From positions 62,001 to 126,000 of the forward strand of contig JAFABI010000012.1 of assembly GCA_023426125.1 (NCBI GenBank): DNA of 64,000 nt, written 5' to 3'. The position numbers were made by a program, and so were the translations under genes. Position 1 is the stretch's first letter. Each line of letters opens with the position of its first letter. This DNA is from Bacillota bacterium (lineage in GTDB: Bacteria; Bacillota; Clostridia; Acetivibrionales; DTU013). Shown here in pieces: positions 35,144 to 43,599 of this stretch. The notes under the pieces are model-generated. The model was not told the DNA's origin and searched no databases. It saw only the letters and a program-made list of their open reading frames with translations.

Positions 35144-36337
35144 TCAATATACCGGTATCAGCCCCGGATTATCGCCTGTGATGCATTGTCCTCCTGCAGG
35201 GTTAACAAGGAAAGTATTTTCTATCCCCACCATACCTACATTTTTTATTCCCTTCTTCGGTTCAAGGGCGAATACGATCCCTTCCTCCAGGGGCTCGTTG
35301 AAGCCCTCCGCAATAACAGGCAGCTCATCTACCAGCAAGCCGATGCCATGACCCAGGAACTTGACTTTACGGCTGCCAAAGCCCATAAAATTCTCAAGGA
35401 ACTCTTCATCAAGCCTTTTCATAACCGTATTGTAAATATCGGCGGGAATTGCCCCCGGTTTCAGCATTTCAGCGATCTGATACTGAATATCGACGCATTT
35501 CCGGTGTGTATCCAAGACCTTCTGGGGAAGCGGTTTGCCAAACATATACGTCATGGTTTTATCGGTATGGTAGCCGTCGACGCCACAGCCGATATCGACA
35601 AAAACAAGGTCGCCTTTTGCCAGCTTTCTTTCGCGGCTGCCGATCAAAGGTACCGCCGGAGACATGCCGTAATTGCCGCCCGGCCCGTTGAAGGAGGTGG
35701 GGTAGATGGAGCTTTCGCCAAAAGCGATGTGCCCTATGCCGATTTCGGTGTCGAACATCCCGAAGCGGGCAACCCCGTGATGCCCTTCTTCCAGCATCAT
35801 GGGATACATCGCTCCCGCAAGCTCCGCTTCGCTCATTCCTTCCTGGAGCAGGCCCGGCAGCCTTTCCTCCAGGATCCTCCGGTGAACCTCGCCGGCTTGC
35901 TTCATCAGCGCCAGCTCATATGGGCTTTTCACCGCTCTGACAGCTGCGATTTGCGCATCCGCCGGCTTAACGCCGCTAAAAGGGAAATACTTCTGCAGCC
36001 TTTGAAGCATGGCAAGAGGGACAATCTCGGTTTCCAGGTATACCGTATCCGGTATTTTACCGAAAAAGCCTGCTGCATCCCTATAGCTGTTCATAGGCCT
36101 GATGGTAGGGAAAAGGGACTCCTCCAGGGCGCGCTCGAAGCTTCTGCGGACAAAAAGGATGGGCTCGCCGCCCCTGGGTATCACCAGCATACCGTCCTGC
36201 ATGGTTCCTGTAAAATAATACATGTTTATCTTGCTGAAAATTATAGACATTTCCCATTGGGGGTTTGCATTATCCATTCGCCGGAGGAAGTATTCCATCC
36301 GGTTTTTCAATTCGCTTGACGGAACTTTCTTAATCAT
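35144..36337 (-). CDS. M24-family metallopeptidase, Xaa-Pro aminopeptidase-like
   Basis: A 397-residue protein with a creatinase-type N-terminal domain (1-165) and a pita-bread domain. Metal ligands are visible: Asp in FVDIGCG, Asp in YHTDKT, His in LGHGIG, Glu in ALEPK and Glu in GIENT. It probably removes N-terminal residues before proline or hydrolyses a related amide. AAGGAG precedes the ATG. It lies 131 bases upstream of the CBM9-like gene on the same strand and may share its transcript. Confidence 0.9.
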   Translation of the reverse strand: MIKKVPSSELKNRMEYFLRRMDNANPQWEMSIIFSKINMYYFTGTMQDGMLVIPRGGEPILFVRRSFERALEESLFPTIRPMNSYRDAAGFFGKIPDTVYLETEIVPLAMLQRLQKYFPFSGVKPADAQIAAVRAVKSPYELALMKQAGEVHRRILEERLPGLLQEGMSEAELAGAMYPMMLEEGHHGVARFGMFDTEIGIGHIAFGESSIYPTSFNGPGGNYGMSPAVPLIGSRERKLAKGDLVFVDIGCGVDGYHTDKTMTYMFGKPLPQKVLDTHRKCVDIQYQIAEMLKPGAIPADIYNTVMKRLDEEFLENFMGFGSRKVKFLGHGIGLLVDELPVIAEGFNEPLEEGIVFALEPKKGIKNVGMVGIENTFLVNPAGGQCITGDNPGLIPVY

Positions 36338-36692
36338 ACGCGGACTCCTTGTAATACAATTTAAAGCTGACTGACAATCAGCACAACTGATAAAATATTA
36401 CATTACAAATCCGGATTTGACAAGTATGTTTCGGTCTCCACTTCACTTCGTAATTTGTCTTAATTTGTCATTGCGAGGGTCGCTTACAACAATCTCTGCA
36501 AACCTTAAAAGCGAGATTCCCAGGACGCATGGGCGAACAGCAGGCCAAAGCCTGCGAGCAGCCCACGTCGCTTTGCTCCTCGGAATGGCAGGATAAATTT
36601 CATATTGCGAATTGAAGCTGTCTCCATGGTATGATTCTAATTTGAATTAAGGAAGTCCGCTCCTGACCGTTGCAAAGCCAGGAGCTTTTCCG
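36338..36692. repeat. Intergenic region with a third repeat type
   Basis: There is no gene. At about 36466-36600 a stretch beginning TTGTCATTGCGAGGGTCGC and ending CGTCGCTTTGCTCCTCGG, with a GCAGGCCAAAGCCTGC palindrome inside, is similar in style to the block at 24905-25015. At 36658-36686 a GCTCCTG/CAGGAGC hairpin follows the ABC permease gene and may act as its 3' hairpin. Confidence 0.5.
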
Positions 36693-37937
36693 TCAAGACG
36701 CTTCATGCCGGGAATAAAAGCATATTGCAAGGATAAAGAACAGGATGGCTTCAATCCCTGCGGCCACCGGGATGATATACGGCGTCCAGACGCTTGAAGC
36801 GCCAAGCCGGAGGAAGCTGAAACCGGTCAGTTCCCAGTAGAAGCCGGTTCCAAAACCGATGCCGCCGGAGGGCAGGCAGAACTTCAGCCAGCTTTCGAGA
36901 TTGCCGCCGCTTCCGGCAAACATCAAAACAGTGGGAAGCAAACAAGTGCCGGCTGCAATTACCAGTGTGGTCACCGGGTTTTTCAACCGGGTGGAAAGAA
37001 AGAGTGTAAAACAGATAGTCGCAAGAAAGCTGAGGAGCCCGGAGAGAACGGTGAGCGTATTCACCATGCCCACGGTCAGCGGGGCAAAGCAGATGGCGGA
37101 ACGCACAACCTGCAGTGTGGTTTGCAGGCTGTCCCGGCCGAATGCCGTATAGGTAATGGTCAAAAAAGCTGAAATGCATACCGTAAACAATCCTGCCGTG
37201 AGCAAAACGGCAGAGAGCAGCTTTACCATGGCCAAACGCCGCCGCCCATGCTTTGTGCAGCGTAGAATATCGTCCGCCCCGCTCTGATATTCGGCAGAAA
37301 AGATCGGCGCTGCGATCACCGTGCAGATCAGAACCAGCAGGAAAATGCAAAAGGTAATGTAGTCGGAGGTATCGCTGTCCCCGACGCCATATGCATAGCT
37401 GAAAGGGGTTTTCACCTGCCCGTTTATGGCAAGCGCCTGCTGCTGCGCATCCGGCGCGCCCTTGTATTTATAGGCCATATAGTTTCGCAGGCGTACCGTG
37501 CGCTGCTGATAGAAATCGGCCGCGTCGCCGGGGGATATTTCATTATATGCCAGAGGGACGCCGGTGGACTCATCTACATACACTTCACGCACCCTGGTCA
37601 AAATCGTGCTGATGGGATATATTTTTTCGTAATATACCTCTGGCGGGATATCTTTGCCATAGGCATCGTATACTTTGTGATAGGTTTCAAAAACCGTTCT
37701 GATTTTCTCAGGCGTAAGCTGCCCCTCAATCGGCTTTGCTATTTCCCGGTTTGCCTGTATCGCATCCATGCCGGAGAGTGATGCTTCTTTGCCGTTCTCG
37801 CCCAGATAATAATAACGTGCGAAGGAAATCACCAAAAATGCCATTACGGTGGACAGCAACAGTGCCCCCGCCGACAGCAGCCATGTGGAGCGGGTTTTTG
37901 CCACCCGTTTCAGTTCCAGAGCCATCATCCGTCTCAT
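36693..37937 (-). CDS. ABC-2 type transporter permease
   Basis: A 414-residue membrane protein. One N-terminal helix (about 17-40) is followed by a large extracytoplasmic loop (about 45-175) and five further helices, the ABC-2 exporter layout. It overlaps the upstream ATPase gene by an ATGA junction, so they are translationally coupled. Substrate unknown; an ECF sigma factor at the head of the operon suggests induction by envelope or peptide stress. Confidence 0.85.
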   Translation of the reverse strand: MRRMMALELKRVAKTRSTWLLSAGALLLSTVMAFLVISFARYYYLGENGKEASLSGMDAIQANREIAKPIEGQLTPEKIRTVFETYHKVYDAYGKDIPPEVYYEKIYPISTILTRVREVYVDESTGVPLAYNEISPGDAADFYQQRTVRLRNYMAYKYKGAPDAQQQALAINGQVKTPFSYAYGVGDSDTSDYITFCIFLLVLICTVIAAPIFSAEYQSGADDILRCTKHGRRRLAMVKLLSAVLLTAGLFTVCISAFLTITYTAFGRDSLQTTLQVVRSAICFAPLTVGMVNTLTVLSGLLSFLATICFTLFLSTRLKNPVTTLVIAAGTCLLPTVLMFAGSGGNLESWLKFCLPSGGIGFGTGFYWELTGFSFLRLGASSVWTPYIIPVAAGIEAILFFILAICFYSRHEAS

Positions 37938-38824
37938 GCAATCTCCTCCCTTGTGGCCTTCTCGTCGCGGAACAGCCAGAGATACAGGTCTTCAAGCCGC
38001 GGAGCGGCAGACTGTGAACCCGGGATATCCGGTGTTTCCGAGACATACCGTACCGACACGTTTCCCGCCTCCTCATTACGCACGTTTACAATACGGGCGC
38101 TGCGTTCATAGCGGTGAAGCTGTTCCGCAGGAATCACGCTTTGCCATACTTTGTCTGCCATCATTTTCACAAGCTCGTCCGTGGTGCCGAGGGCTACGAT
38201 TTTCCCGTCCTTCATGACGGCATTGCGGGTGGCGACGTACTCCACATCAGAAACAATATGCGTTGATATAAGTACAATCCGGCGTTGTGCAAACTCCGAG
38301 ATGATCTTGCGGAAGCGGATGCGTTCGCCGGGGTCAAGGCCGCTGGTGGGTTCGTCCAGAATCAAAACATCCGGGTCGTTCAAAAGTGCCTGGGCAATCC
38401 CCACCCGCCGCTGCATCCCGCCCGATAGCTTACGGATCTGCTTGTTCCTCACATCCGCAAGGGTCAGCGTATGAAGCAATTCGTCCGTCTTTTGCTTCAC
38501 ATCACGTTTAGGCAGCCCTTTCAACGCCGCAATGTATTGCAGATAGTCCGCCACTGTAAACTCGGGATAAAAACCAAAGGTTTGCGGAAGGTAGCCAAAA
38601 ACATCCCGGTAGGCAGCACCCAACGCTTTGATGGCAATTCCGTCATATTTTACTTCGCCGGAGGTGGGCGTCAGGATACCCGCCACCATCCGCATCAAGG
38701 TGGTTTTGCCCGCGCCATTGGCGCCCAGCAGCCCCCATACGCCGGGCGTGAGCGCCAGGCTTACATCGTCAGCGGCGGTTTTATCCTTATAGCGTTTGGT
38801 CAAATGATCAATTGTAAGTTCCAT
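37934..38824 (-). CDS. ABC transporter ATP-binding protein
   Basis: A 296-residue ATPase. Walker A GANGAGKTT (about 36-44), Q-loop PQTFGFYPEF, signature LSGGMQRRVGIAQAL and Walker B VLILDEPTSGLDP are all intact. The C-terminal extension is short. ATG at 38824 is preferred; a GTG four codons upstream lies on the ribosome site. It pairs with the permease at 36693. Between it and the upstream membrane-protein gene lies a family A element. Confidence 0.92.
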   Translation of the reverse strand: MELTIDHLTKRYKDKTAADDVSLALTPGVWGLLGANGAGKTTLMRMVAGILTPTSGEVKYDGIAIKALGAAYRDVFGYLPQTFGFYPEFTVADYLQYIAALKGLPKRDVKQKTDELLHTLTLADVRNKQIRKLSGGMQRRVGIAQALLNDPDVLILDEPTSGLDPGERIRFRKIISEFAQRRIVLISTHIVSDVEYVATRNAVMKDGKIVALGTTDELVKMMADKVWQSVIPAEQLHRYERSARIVNVRNEEAGNVSVRYVSETPDIPGSQSAAPRLEDLYLWLFRDEKATREEIA

Positions 38825-38872
38825 TTTATCTATCACTCCAGTTTCAACGATTTTTTCTATGCTTCGGTAGGG

Positions 38873-39006
38873 ATGCTGTAATAAAATTATGGCATATATC
38901 TGTAGGTGACTGTTGGCTGTCTGGTATTTGTTCCACAGATTCTATTTATCCGGACGCGCAATGCGCGCCTCTGCAGAACATTTTGCCAAAAAAATTTCAC
39001 AGTACC
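38873..39006. repeat. Family A element, copy 6, forming the 3' end of a gene
   Basis: The left end GATGCTGTAATAAAATTATG and right end AAATTTCACAGTACC are inverted, with diverged TCTGTAGGTG and GGACGCGCAATGCGCGCC arms inside. The stop codon (38997-38999) and preceding few codons of the membrane-protein gene lie within its right terminal repeat. It sits between two genes of an operon. Confidence 0.75.
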
Positions 39007-39788
39007 CCGGGGGGAGAAAAGTCAAGGGAGCCCGCCTTTTTTAGCAGACGGTATACTTCTGCAAGCAGCGCCGGTACGCACACCGCACACAATACCCCCC
39101 ATATCCCAAGCAAGGCTTGTTCATACACTTGAGGGAAAGTCCTATACAGCATAAAGAGCAGCGCAACCAAAAGAAAACAAAAGGCTGTACAGACAAAGCC
39201 CCGGTACCGGCCGTGCGCCTGCACCTGGATGAACAAGCAGCCGCAGCAAGCGACCAGGTACGGCAGCAGGAGATATGCAGCGACACTTCCTGCCTCAAGC
39301 TCCGTACCTGTCCCCACCAACAGCAAAGCAACTCCCAGCAGCAGCGTATCACTCGCGCCGACAAGGAGAATACGGGTCAGAAGAAGCCCCGGCAGCGATA
39401 TCCGCGTTGCCAGTTCTACTTCCAGCATCCGGTATTTTGCCGAGCGTCCGAGAAAGGGGATGCCGGTCATGGCGATAAAGACCGCAAAGCAACAAAGCAG
39501 TAGAGGTAAATGGCGGGATACCAAACCGTAAAGACCCGCTGTCAGCGCAAAGCCAAAAAAACAGCAGGCACAGAGCAGCATAAGCCCCTGCAGCAGCCAG
39601 ACCGGAGCGCCTATAAACCGTACCTGCCGCAACAGGAATGCCGGATACCGGATACGCTCCCTCTGCCGGCGGCTCCGGTATTCAATGCGTGCTGCCTCTA
39701 TCGTCTGCATCCGATGTGCTTCCGATATTTGCAGGACGGGCTGGTTTTTAAGCGCAGCCTGCAATTTAGAACGCCTTTCCTTATTCAT
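38997..39788 (-). CDS. Membrane protein of ECF sigma operon
   Basis: A 263-residue protein. A roughly 55-residue charged cytoplasmic lead (MNKERRSKLQAALKNQPVLQ and Arg-rich RSRRQRERIRY) is followed by six membrane helices. I do not recognise it. By position (its start overlaps the sigma gene by 8 bases) it is a candidate anti-sigma factor, though it lacks a zinc-binding HxxxCxxC motif; it could instead be an accessory transporter part. Its last residues and stop codon fall inside a family A element, so the original C-terminus was probably altered. Confidence 0.65.
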   Translation of the reverse strand: MNKERRSKLQAALKNQPVLQISEAHRMQTIEAARIEYRSRRQRERIRYPAFLLRQVRFIGAPVWLLQGLMLLCACCFFGFALTAGLYGLVSRHLPLLLCCFAVFIAMTGIPFLGRSAKYRMLEVELATRISLPGLLLTRILLVGASDTLLLGVALLLVGTGTELEAGSVAAYLLLPYLVACCGCLFIQVQAHGRYRGFVCTAFCFLLVALLFMLYRTFPQVYEQALLGIWGVLCAVCVPALLAEVYRLLKKAGSLDFSPPGVL

Positions 39789-40305
39789 CTTTCTTTCCTC
39801 CTTGCAAAAGCTCTTTCTCGATCCGCTTTAATGCACTCCGCAGCCGGGACTGTACCGTGCGCATCGGTACGCCGGCCACCGCCGCAATTTCCCGGATTTT
39901 CAGGCCGTGGGCGAAACGCAGCAGGACGGCTTCCTGCTGCTCACCGGACAAATGGCGCAGCATTGATTCCAGGTCCTCCCGGGCTTCAACCTGTTCAAAA
40001 CGGTTGCCGTATTCCGGCAAATCCTCCGGTAAACGCTCCATGACTTTTTTGCGGCTGAAATCGACGCACACATTGGCGGCAATGGTGTAAATGTAGGCTT
40101 TGAATTTGCCGCGATGGACATACCCGTCAAGGTGCCGGATGGCTTTCACAAAGGTTTCCTGTGTCGCATCTTCCGCCGTTTGCCTGTTTTGCGTATGCCA
40201 GACGCAATAACGGAGTATGGCCGCATAATAAAGCGCCACAAGCTCATCCAGGCTGTCGCTGTCTCCCTCTTTTATTTTTCGCAGCAATTCATCTTCATGT
40301 ACCAA
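39781..40305 (-). CDS. ECF-type RNA polymerase sigma factor
   Basis: A 174-residue sigma-70 ECF protein. Region 2 (LDELVALYYAAILRYCVWHT, TAEDATQETFVKAI) and region 4 (LSGEQQEAVLLRFAHGLKIR, VPMRTVQSRLRSALKRI) are clear. TTG at 40305 has GGAGGACG eight bases before it and gives the family's normal N-terminus; the frame continues 23 codons upstream. It heads an operon with a membrane protein and an ABC exporter, which it likely activates in response to an envelope signal. Confidence 0.87.
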   Translation of the reverse strand: MVHEDELLRKIKEGDSDSLDELVALYYAAILRYCVWHTQNRQTAEDATQETFVKAIRHLDGYVHRGKFKAYIYTIAANVCVDFSRKKVMERLPEDLPEYGNRFEQVEAREDLESMLRHLSGEQQEAVLLRFAHGLKIREIAAVAGVPMRTVQSRLRSALKRIEKELLQGGKKDE

Positions 40306-40489
40306 GGCTCGTCCTCCGGAAGCTTCCCTCATAATATAAAACGTTGCAGGATATCCAAAATGATTGAGCTTCATAAAAACTTTTTAGTTTAATGATATCG
40401 GACATCCATAGATAAGTACAAGGGGATGTACGCTGTCGAGAAAGAAGGAAATATAGTTTTCGCCTTGCGACAAGTGTGGTAAGATAGAA

Positions 40490-40856
40490 TCAATAACGGT
40501 AAAGGATTTGATTTTAAAGAGATCCAAACCTCCGAAGAACGTCGCCTGGATGTGGTTGTCACCTACCTTGACAGGTGTTATGTTGCCGAACTCAAGGTAT
40601 GGTATGGGGAAAAGCTCATGAGAAGGGTATCTTGCAGTTGAGTGGCTATCTGGACAGTCTCGGGCTTGATAAGGGATATTTGATCATTTACGACACCAGG
40701 CACGACGGAAAAAAGGAATGGAAGCAGGTTAGCGCAGTCATTGACGGCAAGGAGATTTATATGGTGGGTTTAGGGCATGACACCTCTCTTACACGGCGCC
40801 AAATCTGCATATGGCACACATGCCGTATGACACCGCTCTTCCGTAAGAAAGTGTAG
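40490..40856 (+). pseudogene. C-terminal remnant of a PD-(D/E)XK nuclease-superfamily protein
   Basis: The frame from about 40490 encodes GKGFDFKEIQTSEERRLDVV and VAELKVWYGEK, then one missing base near 40611 shifts it to another frame that continues HEKGILQLSGYLDSLGLDKG and EWKQVSAVIDGKEIYMVGL. The Asp and ELK of the nuclease core are present. The pattern matches the nuclease tail of AAA-ATPase-like (PDDEXK_9-type) proteins; the ATPase part is absent. The rightmost codons run into a family A repeat. Confidence 0.65.
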
Positions 40857-40938
40857 GGGCGCGCATTGCGCGTCCGCAAATTCGATCTGTGTCAAACAGT
40901 TATCCGACGGCCAATGGCCGCCCCTACATTGTACGCCG
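40853..40938. repeat. Family A element, copy 7 (arms in opposite order)
   Basis: TGTAGGGGCGCGCATTGCGC at the left and GGCCAATGGCCGCCCCTACA at the right are inverted outer ends. Relative to copies 1 and 2 the GCGC-rich and GGCC-rich arms are swapped, so this copy is in the opposite orientation. It lies between the nuclease remnant and the mannosidase stop codon; another arm fragment with GGCCGCCCCCACATC follows. Confidence 0.75.
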
Positions 40939-40979
40939 CCTTACACAACGGCCGCCCCCACATCAGTCACTGGCACCCG

Positions 40980-43439
40980 TCAGGCGATGTCAAAAACGCT
41001 TCTTAGCTTCAGTGAAGCTTTAAGCTCCTCCGCCGACATGCTCCGGGACAGCCTGCTTTTATCCAGATGCACCCTCTTTTCCTCTCCGGCCGAAAGGTCA
41101 AAGTAGTTGTCTTCAAAAACGCAATCCGCATCCTTCAGTTCCAGCTCCACATGCTTTGCAAAAGCCTTCGACCTGACGGTAATGACAAATTCGCCCTCCG
41201 CCTCCGTAATATCACAGCCCAATTCAGGGTCGAGGAATTCAAAATGCTTCGGCCTGGCAAAAAGGACGGTGCCTTCGCTTACCGCCTTTCCTCCAATGGA
41301 CAGCCGGAATTCCAGATAGGACTTCCTCTGCTGCTCCATTTGGGATAATATCCCGGAAAAATCCAGCTTTGCACACAGGGCTGAGCTAAGAGGCGCAACG
41401 GCACCAGTTTCCCTGCCCTCCAGCAATACCTTTGACGCATTGTCCCGGAGCTTCCAGCGGATTTCCCCCTGCACGCCCGCCATGGTCTCATTGGTGACAT
41501 GAAGTTCTACATTGGTGCCTTCCTCGCAAGCCGACAGCATTACGGGAGAATAAAATTTCTTTGCAGTATAATGGAGAGCCTTCCACCTTCCGAAGCTGTC
41601 GATGCTGGCCCAGGACGCTACAGGCCAGCAGTCGTTCAGCTGCCAGTAAACCGCGCCCATGCATCTTCCCCTGTTCCTTCTCCAATGCTCAACACCGTAC
41701 CGGATGGCTTCCGCCTGCAATATCTGGGAAGTATACAGCAGGGAGTCGAAATCCTTCGGGTATTTGAAATTATCCGCCAGATAGGATAAAATCCTGCCAT
41801 TGGCGGCGCCATTCTTTTGATGCTGCTCCATGATCCGGGAAAACACATTCCTGTCCTCAGGTAATGTGAAGGCTTCTACGGTTTTCAGGCAAGGGAAGGA
41901 TTGAAAGCCGAATTCCGAGCAAAACCGGAAATAATGGTTCCGATATTCGGTAAACGGCTTCTGGCTGTGCCATACCTCCCAATAATGCACATCGCCCATA
42001 TTGTCATCATTGGGTCTGTCGAAGCTCCCTCCCGAAGAAGGCGACGACGGCCAGTACAGCGTGTTGGGATCACACTCCTGCGCCACTTCGGGCAGCAGTA
42101 CTTCAAATTGTTTAATATAGTCGGTGCGCAGCTTTGGTTTCTTTTCAAAATTCCATTCCGCCCAGCCCCATTCCATTTCATTGTTTCCGCACCACAACCC
42201 CAGAGATGCGTGATGCCGCAGCCTCTTTATATTGTCCCGCGCTTCCTGTCTTATATTGTCGGCAAATTCCGGCGTCATCTCATAAACCGCACAGGCAAAC
42301 ATCAGGTCCTGCCAGACCAGCAAGCCATAGCGGTCGCACAAATCATAGAAATAGTCCTCGGGGTAGATGCCGCCGCCCCAGACACGGATGCAATTGAAAT
42401 TGGCTTCCACACAATCCTTGATCAGCCTTTCCGTCCTTTCAGGGGAGCACCGGGAAAGGAGATTGTCCTCCGGTATGTAATCGGCGCCCATGGCAAAGAT
42501 GGAACAACCGTTGACTTCAAATTCAAAGGTTTCACCCCATTGATCCTTTTCTCTTTTGACCCGAAGTCTTCTTAGCCCTATATGAAAGTCAGTATCATCC
42601 AGCAGTTCCCCACCCTCTTTCAGCTTTACCTGTACCCTATAGAGGGGCTGCTTCCCGAAGCCGTTGGGCCACCACAGTTCAGGGTTGTCTATGTCCACTG
42701 TCGTATGATTCTCAAATCCCGTCACTTTTAACGTTGCATGAAGCTCTTTCCTGTCCGGCGCTGTAATAACAGTTTCCAGGCTTAAAGCGGCAGTATCCCA
42801 TTCTTCGACTCTTGCCCTTATATCCAGTGTCACTTTCCCGGCTTCATGGGCTTGAACGACATAAACATCATCAAGCCTGGCTGTATTGAAGCCTACGATG
42901 GATATATCCCTCCATATGCCACAATCGGGGATTTGCGGACCCCAATCCCATCCGAACATGTAATGAGCCTTACGTATATAGTAATAACCCGGTATGATGC
43001 CTGTCGCCTGGTAAATAGGCTGCTCCCTGTGCTTTTTCTCCATCAGCTCCAGCGGCGAGTACAGAATGATGCTTATTTTATTTGTCCCCTTGCGCAGGTA
43101 TTCCTTGATATCAAATTCATAAGTCCTGTGCATGTTGTCGGTTTTGGCGACAAGACTGTCATTGATCCTTATCTCCGTCAACGTATCCAGGCCTTCACAC
43201 CGCAAAAACAACCTGTCGTACGCCAGCAGATCCGGCGTAATATTGAATTCCCGTTCATATTCATAATCATAGGAGGCAATGACTTTTGCCTCATCTTCAT
43301 TATCCCTGTAAAACGGATCGGCGATTTTGCCTGCATTCAGCAAATCATTAAAAACGGATCCGGGGACATTGCCCGCAATCCACCCGGTTTCATCCGTTCT
43401 TTTCATTTTCCAGCTTCCGCCCAACCCCAGATTAACCAT
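40980..43439 (-). CDS. Beta-mannosidase, GH2
   Basis: An 819-residue glycoside hydrolase that removes terminal beta-mannose from manno-oligosaccharides. The N-terminal sugar-binding and Ig-like domains (1-300) are followed by the barrel: RVWGGGIYPEDYFYDLCDRY, acid/base Glu422 in WCGNNEMEW and nucleophile Glu510 in SEFGFQSFP, all typical of GH2 mannosidases. No signal peptide, so it acts on imported oligosaccharides. A GGGGGG-rich ribosome site precedes the ATG. It is divergent from a LacI regulator that probably controls it. Confidence 0.92.
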   Translation of the reverse strand: MVNLGLGGSWKMKRTDETGWIAGNVPGSVFNDLLNAGKIADPFYRDNEDEAKVIASYDYEYEREFNITPDLLAYDRLFLRCEGLDTLTEIRINDSLVAKTDNMHRTYEFDIKEYLRKGTNKISIILYSPLELMEKKHREQPIYQATGIIPGYYYIRKAHYMFGWDWGPQIPDCGIWRDISIVGFNTARLDDVYVVQAHEAGKVTLDIRARVEEWDTAALSLETVITAPDRKELHATLKVTGFENHTTVDIDNPELWWPNGFGKQPLYRVQVKLKEGGELLDDTDFHIGLRRLRVKREKDQWGETFEFEVNGCSIFAMGADYIPEDNLLSRCSPERTERLIKDCVEANFNCIRVWGGGIYPEDYFYDLCDRYGLLVWQDLMFACAVYEMTPEFADNIRQEARDNIKRLRHHASLGLWCGNNEMEWGWAEWNFEKKPKLRTDYIKQFEVLLPEVAQECDPNTLYWPSSPSSGGSFDRPNDDNMGDVHYWEVWHSQKPFTEYRNHYFRFCSEFGFQSFPCLKTVEAFTLPEDRNVFSRIMEQHQKNGAANGRILSYLADNFKYPKDFDSLLYTSQILQAEAIRYGVEHWRRNRGRCMGAVYWQLNDCWPVASWASIDSFGRWKALHYTAKKFYSPVMLSACEEGTNVELHVTNETMAGVQGEIRWKLRDNASKVLLEGRETGAVAPLSSALCAKLDFSGILSQMEQQRKSYLEFRLSIGGKAVSEGTVLFARPKHFEFLDPELGCDITEAEGEFVITVRSKAFAKHVELELKDADCVFEDNYFDLSAGEEKRVHLDKSRLSRSMSAEELKASLKLRSVFDIA

Positions 43440-43484
43440 AAGATCCCCCCGCTAAAATGTGTTTTCATGATGCCATTATAGCAT

Positions 43485-43599
43485 TGTAAAGTCGATTTGT
43501 AAACCACAAATAATATTACTTTCATTTTTGTAATATTACTTTTTTCTTTCTTCATCCTGTGGTATAATAAAAGCGATAAACCATTTACAGGAGGTTCCA
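43485..43599. promoter_or_regulatory. Divergent control region between mannosidase and lacI-like gene
   Basis: TAATATTACTTT occurs twice as a direct repeat 20 bases apart (about 43509-43545), and the plus-strand TGTGGTATAAT looks like an extended -10 for the regulator gene. The repeats are candidate operator half-sites for the LacI protein; no clean CG-centred palindrome is seen. Confidence 0.4.

Noticed and set aside
35054..36319. 421-codon plus-strand frame opposite the M24 peptidase
   Set aside because: Long but antisense to a gene with all its metal ligands; low-complexity composition and no recognisable domain.
40420..40490. Short coding piece before the nuclease remnant (GMYAVEKEG then NIVFALRQVW)
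   Set aside because: About 20 residues with no match I can support; left within unassigned intergenic DNA.
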